64,000 nt of DNA from Pagrus major (taxonomy: Eukaryota > Chordata > Actinopteri > Spariformes > Sparidae): contig NC_133221.1 of the NCBI RefSeq assembly GCF_040436345.1, forward strand, positions 26,303,008 through 26,367,007, given 5' to 3'. The notes beneath the pieces were generated by a model, which was given only the letters and a program-made list of their open reading frames with translations, had not been told where the DNA came from and did no database searches. Shown here in pieces: positions 24,571-58,377 of the stretch; position 1 is the stretch's first letter, and each line of letters opens with the position of its first letter. A program made the position numbers and the translations under genes.

Positions 24571-25657
24571 GGTAAATGGAAAAACCCTTCATTGCTTAGC
24601 TAGCGAGCAAACGTTAGCGTCTTTGCAAAGTTAGATAGCTAACAGAAATGACAGGCAGCTCTGCTAATGTCAACGAACGGGCTAACGTAGCGAACATTAG
24701 CTCAGCTAGCTAGCAGCGTCGGCTCAACTACAACGTAGTTTGAGATAACTGATAAGTTAGCACATACAACCGCCAGTTTGTCCTCAACGGCAGCTTCTTG
24801 TCTCAACCAGAGACACAGTTGTGCAACGCAGAAGCCAGCCAGCAGCTAACTTGAGCTAATGTCAACAGCGAGATTATGAAGATGTTTTGATGTCAGTGCT
24901 AGCTAACGTTAGCAAGCTAATCATTTTCAGAACCGTTTCCTGGTTATGATTCCTCGGCTTGTTAACGACTCGAGGTTTAGGATACAAATGATTGGTATGT
25001 TTAATTCCCTGGCTTGGTTAAATCTTACAGAGCATAAAAGCCAGCTAGTGTATTTTTTAAGCTAATATATGCTATGTAATGCTCCTTGATACTTTTTGTT
25101 TTCTCTGGAAGGAGAAGACGTAATTGTTGCAACGACATAATAAGATCTGTTTAATGGGTCCTGTTACAGTCAAACTGCACATCAGTCAGCATTTATTTGC
25201 ATGCAGTGCACCAAATGACTTTAGTTCTAATAGGATTAAATCTTTTGTCGTTGCTAACATTAATTTTTACGTCTTAATCCTGTTTACTCCGTCCACCACT
25301 ATGCGCTAACGTTGGATACATGAGCAGAGATTAAATCAGATAGCCAAACCAAGTAAAAGTTTAAATAGTGCTTTATGGACCTATGATAGCTATCAAGATC
25401 AAGTCGATTATCAAAGCGAGTCTCGTTTTGTTAAGAGGCGTGTATGTTTCTCGTTTTGCAGGATTGGCAACATACTGACAGTTTTGGCAAAAGTTTTCTC
25501 ACAACAGAGGGCATCACTGTATGAGTGCTGGATATTAGCTAAAGGTGCCTTTTTAAAAATAATTTCCACAACTTGCTTTTTTAACTTGACTGGCTTGATT
25601 TGTGTGTCTGCAGGCGGGGGCAGGAGGTGTGAGTAGAGTGCAGTAGACATCAGCAGC

Positions 25658-44971
<19,314 letters not shown>

Positions 44972-45071
44972 CCCCCCTGTCCTGTCCTAACACTGGCTCA
45001 CAAGCGCACACAGCAACACATACGCATACACACCATTATCCTATACTCACACACCATTTACAACTGTGCGT

Positions 45072-45073
<2 letters not shown>

Positions 45074-45128
<55 letters not shown>
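45074..45128. repeat. CA dinucleotide microsatellite in the ralgapb 3' UTR
   Basis: An uninterrupted 55-base AC/CA run about 100 bases after the ralgapb stop codon. In RNA, CA repeats are a known binding sequence for hnRNP L. Confidence 0.95.
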
Positions 45129-45131
<3 letters not shown>

Positions 45132-45899
45132 TCTTTATATTTATACTGTACTGTTTTGTTATTTATATGAATACATATATCAACACTGTCTGCCTTTGAC
45201 TCCGAGAGCAAAGTGTCAAAAACCATGCCAAGGCGGAAAAAGCTACATTTCTATGTCGCAGCCACTCGTTGAAGATTTGAATGGCTGAAGCTCAACAGTG
45301 ACTGTCTTTCCTCATTTAGGTCCATGCTTTGTGGCGAAAAAAGAGTTTCTGCTTGTCATTAACTGCAATACAATAGTTACACTGTTGGCCTTTCTGAAAT
45401 TGTAAAAAAAAGTTTGTCCTTTAAACCCTGTGATATGAGTGAACTTCATGATGGTTTGGTAATACAGACTTGTGTCCAAAATCCAGATCTGATTATCTGT
45501 TTTTGTTTCAATCAGACAGATTTATGGTTGGATTTTTGCCAAGGAGATAAACATGTCAGAGTTATAAAAATGTTTTATAAACCACACCGCAGCTGCTTCA
45601 GGACAGGTGGTTTCAAGAGAGCAAAGAAATGATTGACAACATTAGCCCATAATCTAGTTTTACAACAAATTGCCATCTACATGCAGAGACACCTGCTAAA
45701 GTCTTCCTAGCGCAAACACACATTCGGCCATCCGAGCAACTGACTGAGCACACAAATGTTGCTGTTTATATTTTTTTTATGTTGCTGATGATTTCTAGGA
45801 CTCTAACTTTATATTATTGTTTGTGGATGTCATTTTGAGACCTGAGCTGTCTCTGTGCCAGTCTGAAAGTCATCCCATCTCACAACAGCCACTGCACTG

Positions 45900-46027
<128 letters not shown>

Positions 46028-47205
46028 CCACATGTATGCTTGTTCAGCCAGTCAAATCATTTACACTACAGGGAGTCATAGTGACCCCCCAAAAACCCTT
46101 AAATTGCATTTAAAGATGAATTATGTCACTTTAAACAAATGAGAATCTCAAGATGATACAGTGCTTAAGATTTCCATTTCCTCTGTCAGGACATGACCTG
46201 GGAATTGGTTTAACTTTTAATGCCGGGTAACGTGTGAGTTTACTGATAATGAGAGTAGTTACAGAGCTCCTGGAGTTTGCACTTGATGTTTGCAGGGCTA
46301 ATATGAAAAGACCACAGACATTGAAGTACCAAACAGAACTAATAGCACAGTTTCAGTGTCTCGCTCCTCCAAACCAATCTGTGGTGATTCAAACGCCAAA
46401 ACACTCAATGTAGCTAACAGCATTAACTTTAATTCTGGCTGATCTAAGTTGTATTTTTTTAATTAATCTAAACCCAGAAAGAGAACATTTAACCTTATCA
46501 TTTATACTCAGTTTGGATAACATAAATGTCCAGTTTTGCCTTCACACATCTTTTTCTTTTTTTGGCTTCACAGTTTGTTTCACTCATGTTTACTCACTGT
46601 ACTTTGGTTTTTGATTCAAGCCCTCTCACTGTCTGCCTGTAACAATGTGAATTTATTTATCACACAGATGGAACAGGGCAAACACCTCTAGTTTCTTTGT
46701 TATATCGGAAAGTCTTAATGCACTGAGCACATTTTTTTTTTTGGTTCATTTTCTATTCCCTTTGGTTATCTTACATGTCTTTTTGTACTTTTGTGCATTT
46801 TGAAAGAAAAACCCTGCTGAAGGAAGAGTTTTATCTTGTGAAATATGAATGAAGAAGAGGCGTCGAGGAATTTTTAACCTATCATGTCTAATTGTGTGAC
46901 TCACTTTTTATGACCGTGCTTTATGCACATGCCTTTTTTTGGAAGGAAAAAAGTACATTGAATATGCTTCAAAGAAAACTACATACAATCAGTCATACAT
47001 TGTATCCTATGTTACTCCTCTGATGTTTGATCGTATTTAAGGATTTGCCATGTACAGAAGCAGAGGATGATCTGTAAATATATGATAGTGTAAGGCATTT
47101 ACAAGTTGTCTGTTGCATTCCTCATCTGAGATAGCGAGAAAAGTTCTGTATGTATGCAATTATGTGTGGGAGGATCACAATGGGTATTGAATGTAACATG
47201 CATCA

Positions 47206-47211
47206 ATTAAA
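47206..47211 (+). terminator. Probable ralgapb polyadenylation signal
   Basis: ATTAAA, the commonest variant signal, within CATCAATTAAAACTATTATT. A T-rich stretch (GACATTTTAATTTGC) follows. It lies 2.2 kb after the stop codon and just before the MITE at 47288. Confidence 0.5.
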
Positions 47212-47287
47212 ACTATTATTGACATTTTAATTTGCTCCCATTCCTAACATTTGACTTTTTGTTCACAGCATGTCTATGGGGACTAAA

Positions 47288-47618
47288 TTAAAGGTGCACA
47301 ATGTAGCTTTGGGAAAAAAATAAAACTGAGAAAGATACAGATATTTATAATAGTAATAGGGTAATAATACAAACTCAGAAATGGTTATTTGATATATTTC
47401 TATATAAACAACTCATCCTCGAGGGAAATAAGGTCCCCATAAGACTGTTTGATGCTAACAAGGTAGTTACTTTGAAGGGTCCTGCAAACATAAACAAAGT
47501 AAAACAGTATGAAATTGTGTTCTTTGTTTATTCTGTTTATTTAATCATGACATCAATAAATTAAGATGTTTCTAATCTCTTAAAATGTCTTCCTCAAAAC
47601 TATATAGTGCACCTTTAA
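47288..47618. mobile_element. TTAA-bounded MITE, GGTGCACTATGTAG family, copy 3
   Basis: It starts TTAAAGGTGCACAATGTAGC and ends CTATATAGTGCACCTTTAA, so the termini are almost perfect inverted repeats with TTAA edges. It is the best preserved of the three copies. The interior has CTCATCCTCGAGGGAAATAA and GGTCCTGCAAACATAAACAA, matching the other copies. It inserted immediately past the ralgapb polyadenylation signal. Confidence 0.75.
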
Positions 47619-48060
47619 GCTCCACTTTTAGTTTTTAACATTTAAATGGTCTTTTAGTTTCTCTCCAGGAGCTACTCTAGAATCAAAAGCAGACATTACA
47701 GTTGTTCAGATATGAATATTAACACCACAAACGGAATGAATGTGGCCTGCGGTGTTAAAGGTGGTGTATGAATGTAGTGAAACATGCCGGATTTAACTTG
47801 ATAAAACGGTTAACAGCTCCGGGTGACACCTGTGACAGTGGGTGTGCCTCCATGTCCTGAAGGTATGAAATGTTAACATGCTGTGACCGAAAATATTTAT
47901 AGTTAGTCTACCATACCGACAGATCGTGAGCTCAATGGGTATCTTGACCTTCAAGCTCGAGGGGTGCGTTTCTTTTTATTCATGAATGTACCACAATCAA
48001 CATCCACCGCGCCCCGTGAGTTGTGCTCATTCTAACCAAAAGTTGCACTTGTGCCTGAAT

Positions 48061-48074
48061 CCACCAGAGGGCGC
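48061..48074 (+). promoter_or_regulatory. CTCF-like motif, full consensus match
   Basis: CCACCAGAGGGCGC fits all 14 positions of CCASYAGRKGGCRS. It lies about 0.8 kb after the ralgapb poly(A) region and 1.2 kb before the prex1 start codon, a natural place for an insulator between two genes. Binding is inferred only. Confidence 0.5.
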
Positions 48075-48935
48075 CTTCCTCTTAAATTTACAAGCTAGCC
48101 ACAGGTGAGACACCGTTGTGACAGGTAGGGGCCTAAACACCGGGCTAACTTACACATTATAGTACGTTATTAAAAATATTTCATAGCGTTATAGGTTGTA
48201 ACCCTCAATTAAGGTAATATTCGAAGAAATTAGAGGTAAGTGTTTCATAAATCTTTTAAATATTGTTTTTCTGACCGTTATTTCTGCCTCATGTTGCTGT
48301 TAGCATATGTCGCATTTGACAAGCTAAGGAGGGAGAATGCTAACATTTGAATTAGCCACCATTTAGTTTGATCTTTGTATGTTTTTATTCTTAATTTAAT
48401 ACTTTGAATTCTTCATTTTTGGCAGCACATGGTGGCTAAATGTTCAGGAAAAGTGCGACTATTGAAAAGTAGGCTATATTCATGCTATTAACATATTATT
48501 TAAGAAATGTATAAAATGCTAATCAAACTATACACCTAGCCTTACAGGCTGTGCCCATCTCACAAATGAACATAGTTACTTTTTAGTATAAAAAAAAAGG
48601 CACATAAAAAGGTAAATATAGTCGCCTGGGGGCTTGAGTTTTTACTGCTACTTTATGTGCCTTACCTTGTTTGTTTTTGTCTTTTATTACATGTTTTAAT
48701 TTATTCATATATAGGCTAGTGTATTAGGTTTTCCTAAAACACTAATTAAGAAAGCTTAATTAGTTCAGTGCAGCTGTAGTAATTAGTTTCCTTTTGGAGC
48801 CACTTAAACATTCGTGCTCTACACTAATCAATTTAAGGTGCAGTGTTTTGGTTTCTTCGTGTACAGACAGATGTGTTTATGAACGTGTTGTTTGTTTGTG
48901 TGCTCACTGCTCGGAGCTGAAGTGCTGTGGCCCCC

Positions 48936-48962
48936 GTGTGTGTGTGTGTGTGTGTGTGTGTG
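48936..48962. repeat. TG dinucleotide microsatellite upstream of prex1
   Basis: About 13 units of GT, with a second short TG run after TTCG at 48966-48975. Located in the presumed prex1 promoter. Confidence 0.9.
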
Positions 48963-49292
48963 TTCGTGTGTGTGTGACACTGGGTCCCTCCTCCTCCTCC
49001 TCCACCTCTCTGTCGTCTCTCCGGTCTCTGTACTGATCTACGGCTGCCTTGCCTGCTCTCAGCTGGCTGGTGTAGCGACCACACATCCAGGCTCTCCGCT
49101 TGTTGTTTGGTACTTTCGCTGAACTTTATTTCCAGCGCGCGGTGCGTTGCGCATCACCGCTCGCGAGGGTTTTTTGGGGAAAACTTGCTGCTGCAAAATG
49201 GACTGAGGCGACAACTCAGCAAAGTGTGGATACTTAGGAAAAGAAGAGTATTTCTGTAGAGAGCAACCTTTTCTGGGGGTTGAATTACCATC

Positions 49293-49436
49293 ATGGAAGA
49301 GGACGACGGGCATCACGAGAACGGCATCCACGCCGTCAAGGACTCGGACCGACAGCAGCGGCTCAGGCTTTGCGTTTTAAATGAAATACTGAACACCGAG
49401 AGGGATTATGTTCGGACATTGCTTTTCCTTCAGTCG
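49293..49436 (+). CDS. prex1: PI(3,4,5)P3-dependent Rac exchanger 1, first coding exon only
   Basis: The ATG sits in ACCATCATGG, a good start context. The exon encodes 48 residues: an acidic start ([11 protein letters not shown]) and then [20 protein letters not shown] and FLQS, the first helix of the DH (Rho-GEF) domain. It ends in phase 0 at a GTAAGT donor. [10 protein letters not shown] favours PREX1 over PREX2 (LRVCVLSEL). The whole protein (about 1650 residues in mammals: DH, PH, two DEP, two PDZ, phosphatase-like tail) activates Rac downstream of PI3K and G-protein beta-gamma; the rest lies beyond 64000. The region before the DH domain is shorter than in human PREX1. The 5' UTR probably starts between 49050 and 49150. 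Confidence 0.92.
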
Positions 49437-52400
49437 GTAAGTTTGACATTACCTTTCACGGTGCTCATGTTCACGTTCCGCTATCTCCTACACGGGCAGA
49501 ACACCTGGCCAAACTCCAGTCATAAATCCTCTAATTTAAGGTTGTCTTTCATTTCGGCCAGCGTAAACGTTGCATTAGACAACTGGGGGCATTTTATTAA
49601 GTGACAGGTGATGCTCTTCTATTCGGCACATATATGATACAATAAGTGTTTCAGGTTGCAAGAAAATTTTAACTTGAATATTTTCCCCTGTTGTAAGCTG
49701 ATGGCCTGGGTTTGAAGCTAAATCGCCAGCAATACGTATGGGGTTTGGCGTGGCGGTCTGTACACAAGGGTGGCTTTTCTGGTGATCTCTTAACTTTTAA
49801 TTCCATGTTGTTATATTATAGGTAAACAGCTTTTGGTTGCCAGAGAATTGAGCTTTATTCAAAGGTATTGAATTGACATCTTTCCTCTAAGAGGACATCC
49901 TGCTGGGAATGTTGTAAGCATTCATATACCATGTCTAACTTGCTGCATTTTAGCCTATTCTTGTCGATAAAATATACAGGTAGCGTGAAAAACATTTTCC
50001 TTGGTTGAACTGTTACAATTCAGGCACACATGGGCATGAATGGTGGGGTTAGCATTCACACCTCTCCTCTATTGTGTGTTAAAGCTCAGGTTCAAAACAA
50101 TCACAGGAGATCTCAATTCACACTCGCTTCACAAATAAATAGATATTCATGAGCATTCAACACCACCACGCCTCCTTTTTCCCGACAGTGATAAGACACC
50201 ATTTCAGCAGCACAGCTACTTATTCACTCATTGTACATCAGCTGCCTTTGATGAATGAAGTCCTGGTAATTTTACACACTCCTTTCAGCCACTAACACAG
50301 TGCCAGTATAGATGGCTCCCACCTGCAGGAGGCTATTCAATTTGTCACTTCTCCCTGTCATCTTTCGTTGTCCTTCTCCTCCCCTCATCCTTGACCTGTC
50401 ATATGTGGTGCTTTCACATTGCAGGTGGTTTCTGCATCCAGCTGAGGCAAAGTCCCTGTGTGGTTCACTTTAAATTGGCTGAATTGAATGTGACATGAAT
50501 AATGCGACTTTATTCTTACACTTTATTGCTTGCTGTAGGGAAATTCCCTCCTTCGTTGCCCCCCTAAAACAAGGTCAAAGGTCAGGGGCTGCCAGAAAAC
50601 ATCATCCTTGAGCTGGTAGGGATTCGGGCTATCTTCTTACTTGCTCTGCCACCCTGCTGGTTCGAAGGTTGAAAAGATAACTGTTAATTGTTATCATTGT
50701 ACTTGCTGTAAAAAAGTTTGTTACGAGCATGTGAATGATTTTGTACATTTTAAATTTCAACATTCGGCAAGCATTTGTCAAACATGGTCATGGTTCCCTC
50801 TTTGTCTTGTGCTGTCCCGTGTTCAAGAACTTCCTCAAAGTTCTTGAAATAATTCTGTTCATCTGTACGGACAGTAGTGTCATGAAGATACTAAATGATC
50901 TTATCGACATCAGTGATGCATGACTTTCTTAAAACTATACATAATGTAGCTTCAACATGATGCATGCAGCTGAACTAGCTAACTGAATGGGTTTAAATTC
51001 TACACACTTATTTAAACAAAAGATCTTTGCACAGATTTGAGTGTGCACATGCCTTTTTATTCAGATTATAGCTCCAGCACCTCACATACTGGGTGTGCTG
51101 TGTTTTCCTCTCTATTTTTGAGTACTTCTGTTTTAAAAAGTATCTTTTTGGGAGCCAACCTCTGTGGCACTGATTCCTTTCTCAGTTAGACAAGAGGCAG
51201 CCAAGGCTTATCTCCTGTTAAAAGACAGACTAGGCAGCAGAGGGACCATTCTTTGACGACCTCCCCCCAAACCCAGTTCCGGCATAATGATAAAGACAAA
51301 GCCCCAATTATTTATCAGAGAAGTCTGGGAGCTTTTTTTTTTCTGAGAACATCTGAAAGCTGTCAGTGCTCGTGCCCTCCACCCTGCTCCTCCCCATCAT
51401 CACATCAATTGGCATGTCTTGATTTAAGCCATACGGTGGGTAGCCAGAGGGGAGTGATACGGTCAGGCTTGAAAGAAATTCTCTTATCACCTGTGTCGTT
51501 GCATAGAATGCCCTTTATACAGCCACGGCTGCAGTCTAATGGAGTGTCAAGATTTAGTCCATATTTTCCCTCTTATGATAAGCCTGTGGGATTTTTGTCA
51601 GAAGTCATGGTAAGATAAATACTAATTGAACTATGCACATATGCACCTAGATAATAAATGCTGCTCAAAACAAGGAATTCAGATTTTAAGTATAAGATGC
51701 ATGCTGCTCTATACTAATGTATCCTGTATGTGAAAGCACATGTTGTGCATGCAACGTCCACTAAGTCACCATATGGAGGAAGTGCATTGGGGATCAGTCT
51801 CTAGTTTAGATTGCTTAAGGAGTTCATGGACTTTCAAAACAGAATGAGAAAATAAACATCAGTCCCCACCACCAACTCCAATCCTCTGCAAATCCCCCCC
51901 AAGCTCTCCGTCCGGGGTCTAGCCGAGCCTTCTCCCCTTCCCTCAGTGGGAGCCAGGGCTTTGTCACCATGCAGCTCACTGTGGTGTTGATAAGGGAAGT
52001 CTGGCTGTTGGAGCGCAGAACATATGGTTTCAGTAAAGATATAGAGTGGTTCAGTGTGGGGGGTTTGGGGATGAGTAGTCTCTCAGTGTGAAGAGGCTCA
52101 AGCAGTGATGGGGAATGAAAAGTGAGTGAGCGGTTATAGAATCAGATTGTTGTCTAAGCAGCTATTTGTGAAGTAGTTGTTAGTTGTGATAAGTGACTCT
52201 TTTCACATCAAGTGCTTGCATTTTCTCAGCCTGCCTTGTCTAGTTCAGTTAGAGAGCTCCTACATTTCCCAGAATGCCCTTTGACAGCTCACTGAGGATG
52301 TTTGGTTTGTTCATGCAAATTCTGTGAGTGATACATGTACAGAGGGGAATAGAGATATGAAATAGGAGCTAGGCAGTGAGAGGTGTTTTCCCCAGTCAAG

Positions 52401-55400
52401 AAAAGTGAATCTCACCTACAGCCTGGCTGAAACCCAAACATGATTTGAGGTTGCAATGCTTTCTAATCTCCTAGTGCCACCATCCGGTCCTGTATGATGA
52501 ACATCAGTGCAGACAATGAAGTTTTGATTTTATGGAACTGACACCTGAACAAGATATACTGATTAGATCAATGAAACATTTTCTGCTGTCAAACTCTGTT
52601 GAAGCCACACCGGAGATATCTAGACATGACTTAGTGTCTATTTAAGTCCAAAATCCATTTCCATAAGCTGTTTGACTTTTTATTTTCTTTATGTAGACCC
52701 CCTAAGCCTATTCCTTATCTGTAGGCACCTGATGGTTTTGTTTTCCCCAGTCACATTGGGGTTTTCCCCCACCACCACGTAGAAATTGAACCGTAGCGGA
52801 TTGAATGGCAGCTCGCTGTTGACCGCCCTCATCATTCTCTGTTGCCCTTATCACTGATTTATTTTCCACCTCCCTTTGTACTCTTCTACAACCTCCTGGA
52901 TCTTTAGCCCCCGTGCAGCATCGCTTCTCAATCGCAATGATTGCAATGACACACAAAAGAGATAGTTATCCGGCTTTGGTATCTCAGTCATTCTGCATGT
53001 CACTCATCCCCTGGCAATTACCAGCGCCAACGAGCTCATCCAATGTGCTGTAGGGAAGCATGTAGGGATGGTGGGAGGAGAAGAGGTGAGAAGGGGGTTG
53101 GGGGTGTGAAAAGAGGGATTAGAGGAATCATTTTGCTCAGTGCTATCATTGCAAATCTCTAAATGTATTGCCTTCTCAATGTAGAATAGAAGCAGTCTCT
53201 GATTCCTTTTCAATTCCAAGGTTACGGTGATGACTGCCCTCCTCAAGCTTTTGTTGCAACAAATTCTCTTGTTTGTGTCTGAATTGATCATTTCTTAGTG
53301 CCATAGATTAGTGGGGATTTTCTCCAGAGCAGCGCTTTGTTGATTTTAATCCAGGCAACTGGATTTTCCCCGCCATGATCTACCAAAATGTAGGCTATCT
53401 ATGACAGTAATACGGTCAGTGGCGTCATACCCGGTAGACGTAAGGGATTTTCCTTCAAAACCATAAAAATGGGGGTTTGCCATTCTAAAAGCTGCTGTTT
53501 TTTTTTCTTTTGACCACATCTTAGTGAATCCTGTCCAGCAAAGACGACAGTGGAATCGTGTGGCCATTAAGTTAGTCAGCTTTTGACCTTCCTTCTTGAT
53601 TCTGAGAAGTGAGAGACACAGAGTTGGGTGACCAGGAAGGTCTCGTCGGGGCCGCAGGATAATAGGAAACATCTGGAAACCCTACCCCCTGTGACCCATG
53701 CTACAGGCCACACACAAGTGACATTACGCATGTCTAATACTGATGTGTGTTTGTGTGGATATATGATATTGTGTTTTGGTGTGTGACTGCATGTTCACTG
53801 TAGAGCTGCAGTTTTTTTCACACCTCTTGCTTTGCTGTTGTTGACTTTTCTATACATCCACCTGTAGTTACTGTTGACAAGGCTTGCTGAGCAAACAGGA
53901 AGACACATGTACATGCATACAAACACATTTTCCGACCGGTGCCCAGGAAGACTGACATGCAGGAAGCCAGCTCTGAGCTTCCTCTTCAAACTTGAGCCTG
54001 TTTCTACCTCTTTCCTTTCTGTTTTTTGTTCCTCTCTTCCATCTCTACAGCCCTCCCCACTTGGTGGGAAAGACCAGTATGAAGTTTCTCTGGGCTAGGA
54101 GGGTATAAATAGCTTCAGATTTTAACTCATCTTGGCCACAATGGTGGTGGTTTTAGTTCACTGCAACCTCAACCCCCCCGCTGAAGTCATACAACACAGT
54201 CACAGGCACAGATCACATATATGGCAAGACTGAAGGGGGAAAGTAACAGCAGGTAGAACAGTTACTGTGGCAGACTGCTGGAGTCTGGTGAGAGTTTTAT
54301 TATTATTGGGCTTTAAACTCAGCTGTTTAGTGGTACAATTTTACACCAAAATTAGCATGTATATGTAGGTTTTTTAAACGTGGGTAAACCCACTTAAAGA
54401 AGCGATTGACTCCTTTCCCATTCCCAGTAGACGATGTGTCATGTTAGGAACAGTAGGGAGCAGAATGGAGGCCGGTGCCAGAGGTTGATTGAGCGCTGAT
54501 TGAACGGAGACTGGTGGAAAAATATTTACACGGCATCATCCAGAACTTGAACACGCGTTATAGCATCGTGCCAGACAAGGGGCGAAAATTAGCATCCATC
54601 CAGGTGTCAAGTTTCCAACACTGACAGTCATAGCTGGACTGGACCATGACTACTGCAGTCATTTGACCTGGGAATGAATTTTGATTGTACCTTTTCTCAC
54701 TGAATGTTAGTGGGTGTTAGATTTTTTTTGTCCAATGTGGAAGTGGTATAAAAGATGTATAACTTGAGAGATGAAATAGAGAGTCTGATCGTGTATCCTT
54801 TAAAAGCTGGAGGTGGTATCCAGTTGAGGCAGATATGCTGGTACTAGACTGAAGCAAAAAAAGAGAATTTTAATGTTCGGTTTACCTGTGTTCAGAACAA
54901 CTTGTCAGACTCCACGGCAGCGGAGCTGATAGGTTTCACTGTGGTCTATGTGCAACAGAATATGCGTATCTATTCTGTTGCAGCTTTGGCAGTCCGGACC
55001 CTTCCGTTGCACATTACCATAACCTGAGGGCAATGCATAAACCACTGACTTGCCTTTGATACATTCATATAACATAACCGTTTTAACTTCCCATCATGCA
55101 CCCTCCGATCCATTCACTCTGGATAACTGGTACCTTGCAGTACAGCTGCCGTGCCAGACTTAATTCATTACAATGTAGCATGTTTCATAAAAGGGGGTAA
55201 ATGCCAGTTTCCAACTTAATCTTGGTGCTTTTTTTTAGTCATGTGTGTTGATAAGCCATTTCTTTGAGGCATAAGACTGCAGCAGGAATTTTAAGAATTC
55301 AAGTTAACAAGTCTAAACCACTGTAAGACCTGGAGGCATGATGTCAAAAAAAAACACCGCCCCTTCCCACCTCTCTTCCTCCACAAGAGATGTTTGCAGA

Positions 55401-56836
55401 TTTTTACAGCTGTGAATTTGCATAGGACTAAAGCTGTATCAAATGATCAATATACAAGGATGTCTTTTGTGGATATTGACTTTGCCATCCTTTTGGTTAC
55501 AATAGGTGTTTTAATGATTAAATCTTTCTCTTTAACTGGTTGTCTGTCGGTGGTTATGCAGTTAAAGAAGTGAATCTATTCAGTAGTGGGTGCTGTGGAA
55601 TCTGAGGTGTGTGGAGGTAAGGAAGTCATGAACCAGAGGTCGTTGATATTGTATCTGGTTTCTGATTTCACTGTGTCAAACATCAGACTGTGCAATGTCA
55701 AGAATGCAGACCACACACACTTTTCAGATGCACTGTTTGGTTGACATTTTTATGACTGGAGCAAACACCAAATAAGAGACACTTCCACTGTGTATGTGAA
55801 AAGTGACTCTGTGAGGTGCTTTTCAACAGGCTGTTACACGATACAGTAAGTGACCTGAATTGTAAAAGTGCAGCAACATGAGATCTCTAATGTCCCCTTG
55901 GAGATCATGACCTGGACATAGTTGGGACAAGTATTTTCTCAGGGTGGATACTGGGTGAACTAGCTAATGGTGCAGCATGTTTTTGAGAAGACACTTGAAG
56001 GATGAATGAATAGGATGGATGGATACCTGTGGAAAGACTTGGCATAGAACTCCTCTGGGAGCTTCCTATTGGGTTTACGAACTGTGGCAGCAGGCTTACA
56101 ATGTTTGTTTGCTTTCTCAAATACAACCAGATGTGTGGCGTCTCTCAGGGTCAGAGGCTATTTGCCTTATAGAGAAACCCTGATCAACAAAACAATGTTG
56201 GGAGAATTTTACAAAAAGCTTTTGTGTCAAGAGTAGGGCAAAGATGTTTGATGAAACCTGGGTTAGATGTTGAAATGTTGGCCAAACAGGGCCGGTCAGA
56301 GTAAATGCCTGACCAGTATGCTTTTCAGCCAGGAAGCTGTTCACACAACACAATGGGGTAAAAGAGTGTCACGCACACACTATCACACACTACCCAGCAC
56401 ACTCATCCATACAGTAGGTCTCCTATTGTCCCAGAAGAGATGTTACAGAAGCAATTTCACAAAAAAACATATGGATTGATCTAAGCCATCTTATTTGAAA
56501 TGTATTCCTCTGAATAAAATTTGTTTCTAGTCACTGACAGGAGCAAGTGGACTTGAGAATCTTACTTATGGAAGATGTGCATAGGTGGAGATGTTGATCT
56601 ATGAATGATGCTACTCTTCCAGTTCATTGTCTCTTTAGTATTTTCTCTTGTTCTGCAGGTGCAGGTCTACTCTTAATGTCAGCCAAGCATTCCCACTTCC
56701 TCTGAAAGACTGTTGGTATACATGTTGTGACAAAACTGAAAAAGTGTGTCTGATGATGCCTTGTTCAGAGTAAGAATGTCAATAGAGCGTGTGACAGCCT
56801 GAGCGCGTGGTGGGGTGATGTAAAAGTAGTGGTAAG

Positions 56837-57236
56837 TAGAGCCTGACCAAAACTGGATTTTTGGGTCCGATGCCGAGGTTAAGGAGTAACATCGATATAT
56901 TGGCAGATATTCTTATATACATAGAACATACACATAAACACATATTTTTTGCAGTATTCCCGCAAATGTGGTTATCAGACACTGACTACGATAGATGCAT
57001 AATGGAGGCAAGATATTTTACAGTCTGACAATAAACTTTAATGTTGAAAATAACATCAGAGCAATAAAACAATAAACTTCACGGGAAATTTGAAAATATA
57101 ATTTACCCCAAGCGTCTTTTTTTTTTTATGCTCTGTACAAAAAGTTTTCATTTTTCCTTATATCAGACAACATATACACCGATAGCGCTATAGCTGTGAT
57201 AGGCCAATATCGGCCGATAATATCGGTCGGGCTCTG
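56837..57236. mobile_element. hAT-like MITE with TAGAGCCTGACC ends
   Basis: The left end is TAGAGCCTGACC; the right end GGTCGGGCTCTG is its inverted counterpart. The interior holds AACATCGATATATTGG, AATAAACTTTAATGTTG and CAATATCGGCCGATAATATC, the signature of a teleost element I recall. About 400 bases, no coding capacity. Confidence 0.7.
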
Positions 57237-58377
57237 GTGGGAAGACACATAGAATGTTGCTACAAACATCTAAAGAGTTGAAAATGAGGATGGCTAATGT
57301 TGAAATCTTGTCATGATTGTCACTTTGTTAAACATTACCTCTAAGATCAACAATTTCACTTTACGAATTAGTGGAGATCTTTTTCTGTTTATGTTATTTA
57401 ACCCCAGGAGTTAAAGAGGTTGCTGACTATGTTGTTGTAACTGTTCACGACAGCTGCTGACAAATTCTTGGGTAAGTTGCTAAAGGGCTTTTATTTTGGC
57501 ATTTGTTCAATGTGATGACGTTTTTGCCAACTGACATGCCATGATTAAAGGCTTGAGTCATACATGCTTGAGTTGTTACTGTGATGATTTCGTTCTCACT
57601 TGCTGACAGGAAACATTTTAGGAAATGTTATTACGCATTGACATGATGAATTACCACAGACAGTTTTTGGGGGTATTTGCCCCCAGCTGTTATTTACATG
57701 ATACTTACTTACAGGATGGATATGAGAGTGAATGGGCTCTTGTTTAAATGGGTATTTCACCAGGACTGTTGTCTCTTTTTAACATCTGATTACATGTGAC
57801 ACAGTTTGACAATTTGAGTGATACACTCACACTGTTATCTTTCCATTATCCTTTTGCTTGCACTGAGCTGGTATATTGTGAATCAGAGTTACCCTTGAAG
57901 CATCACTTTCAGAAGTGGAAACTAACACGGGCACTCGTTGCATTAATGGCTGCCAAAATGAGAAGTCGAGATAGAATGTAGGTCAGTTGCATCAGTGTTT
58001 TCAGCTAGAGTAAGACTTTTTTTTTTTTTTTTTGAAAGAAAAAGCTTTAACTAGCTGCTGTCCATTAAATACTGTTCTCTATCAGGTTCGTAAATACTGT
58101 TTAAGTTAGAGAACCAGAGGGTGTTGTCTGTGATCTTCCCCCCTGCTTTACCAAATGACCATTATTGTGTAGTGTGGGACACTAATTTGGTTTGTTACCA
58201 GCATGCTCTGTTTGTATCCATGACGTTGTTTATGTCTGCCCAGCTGAATGCCAAGGTGTGGCATTCTTAGTTTTGTTTTGCTCAGTTATGTCACATATAT
58301 GAATGCAACTGCAAAGTACACACCCATCATGGAAGTGTTATGGAAAATAGGAAATCACTAGCTGGATATAGTTTAAA

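Larger units (their letters stand above)
47619..49079. other. ralgapb-prex1 intergenic stretch
   Basis: No exon supported. It holds a full match to the CTCF core consensus at 48061, two small inverted repeats near 48718-48765 (for example CTAATTAAG and CTTAATTAG four bases apart), and a TG microsatellite at 48936-48962. CpG rises near 49120-49170, next to prex1. Confidence 0.55.
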
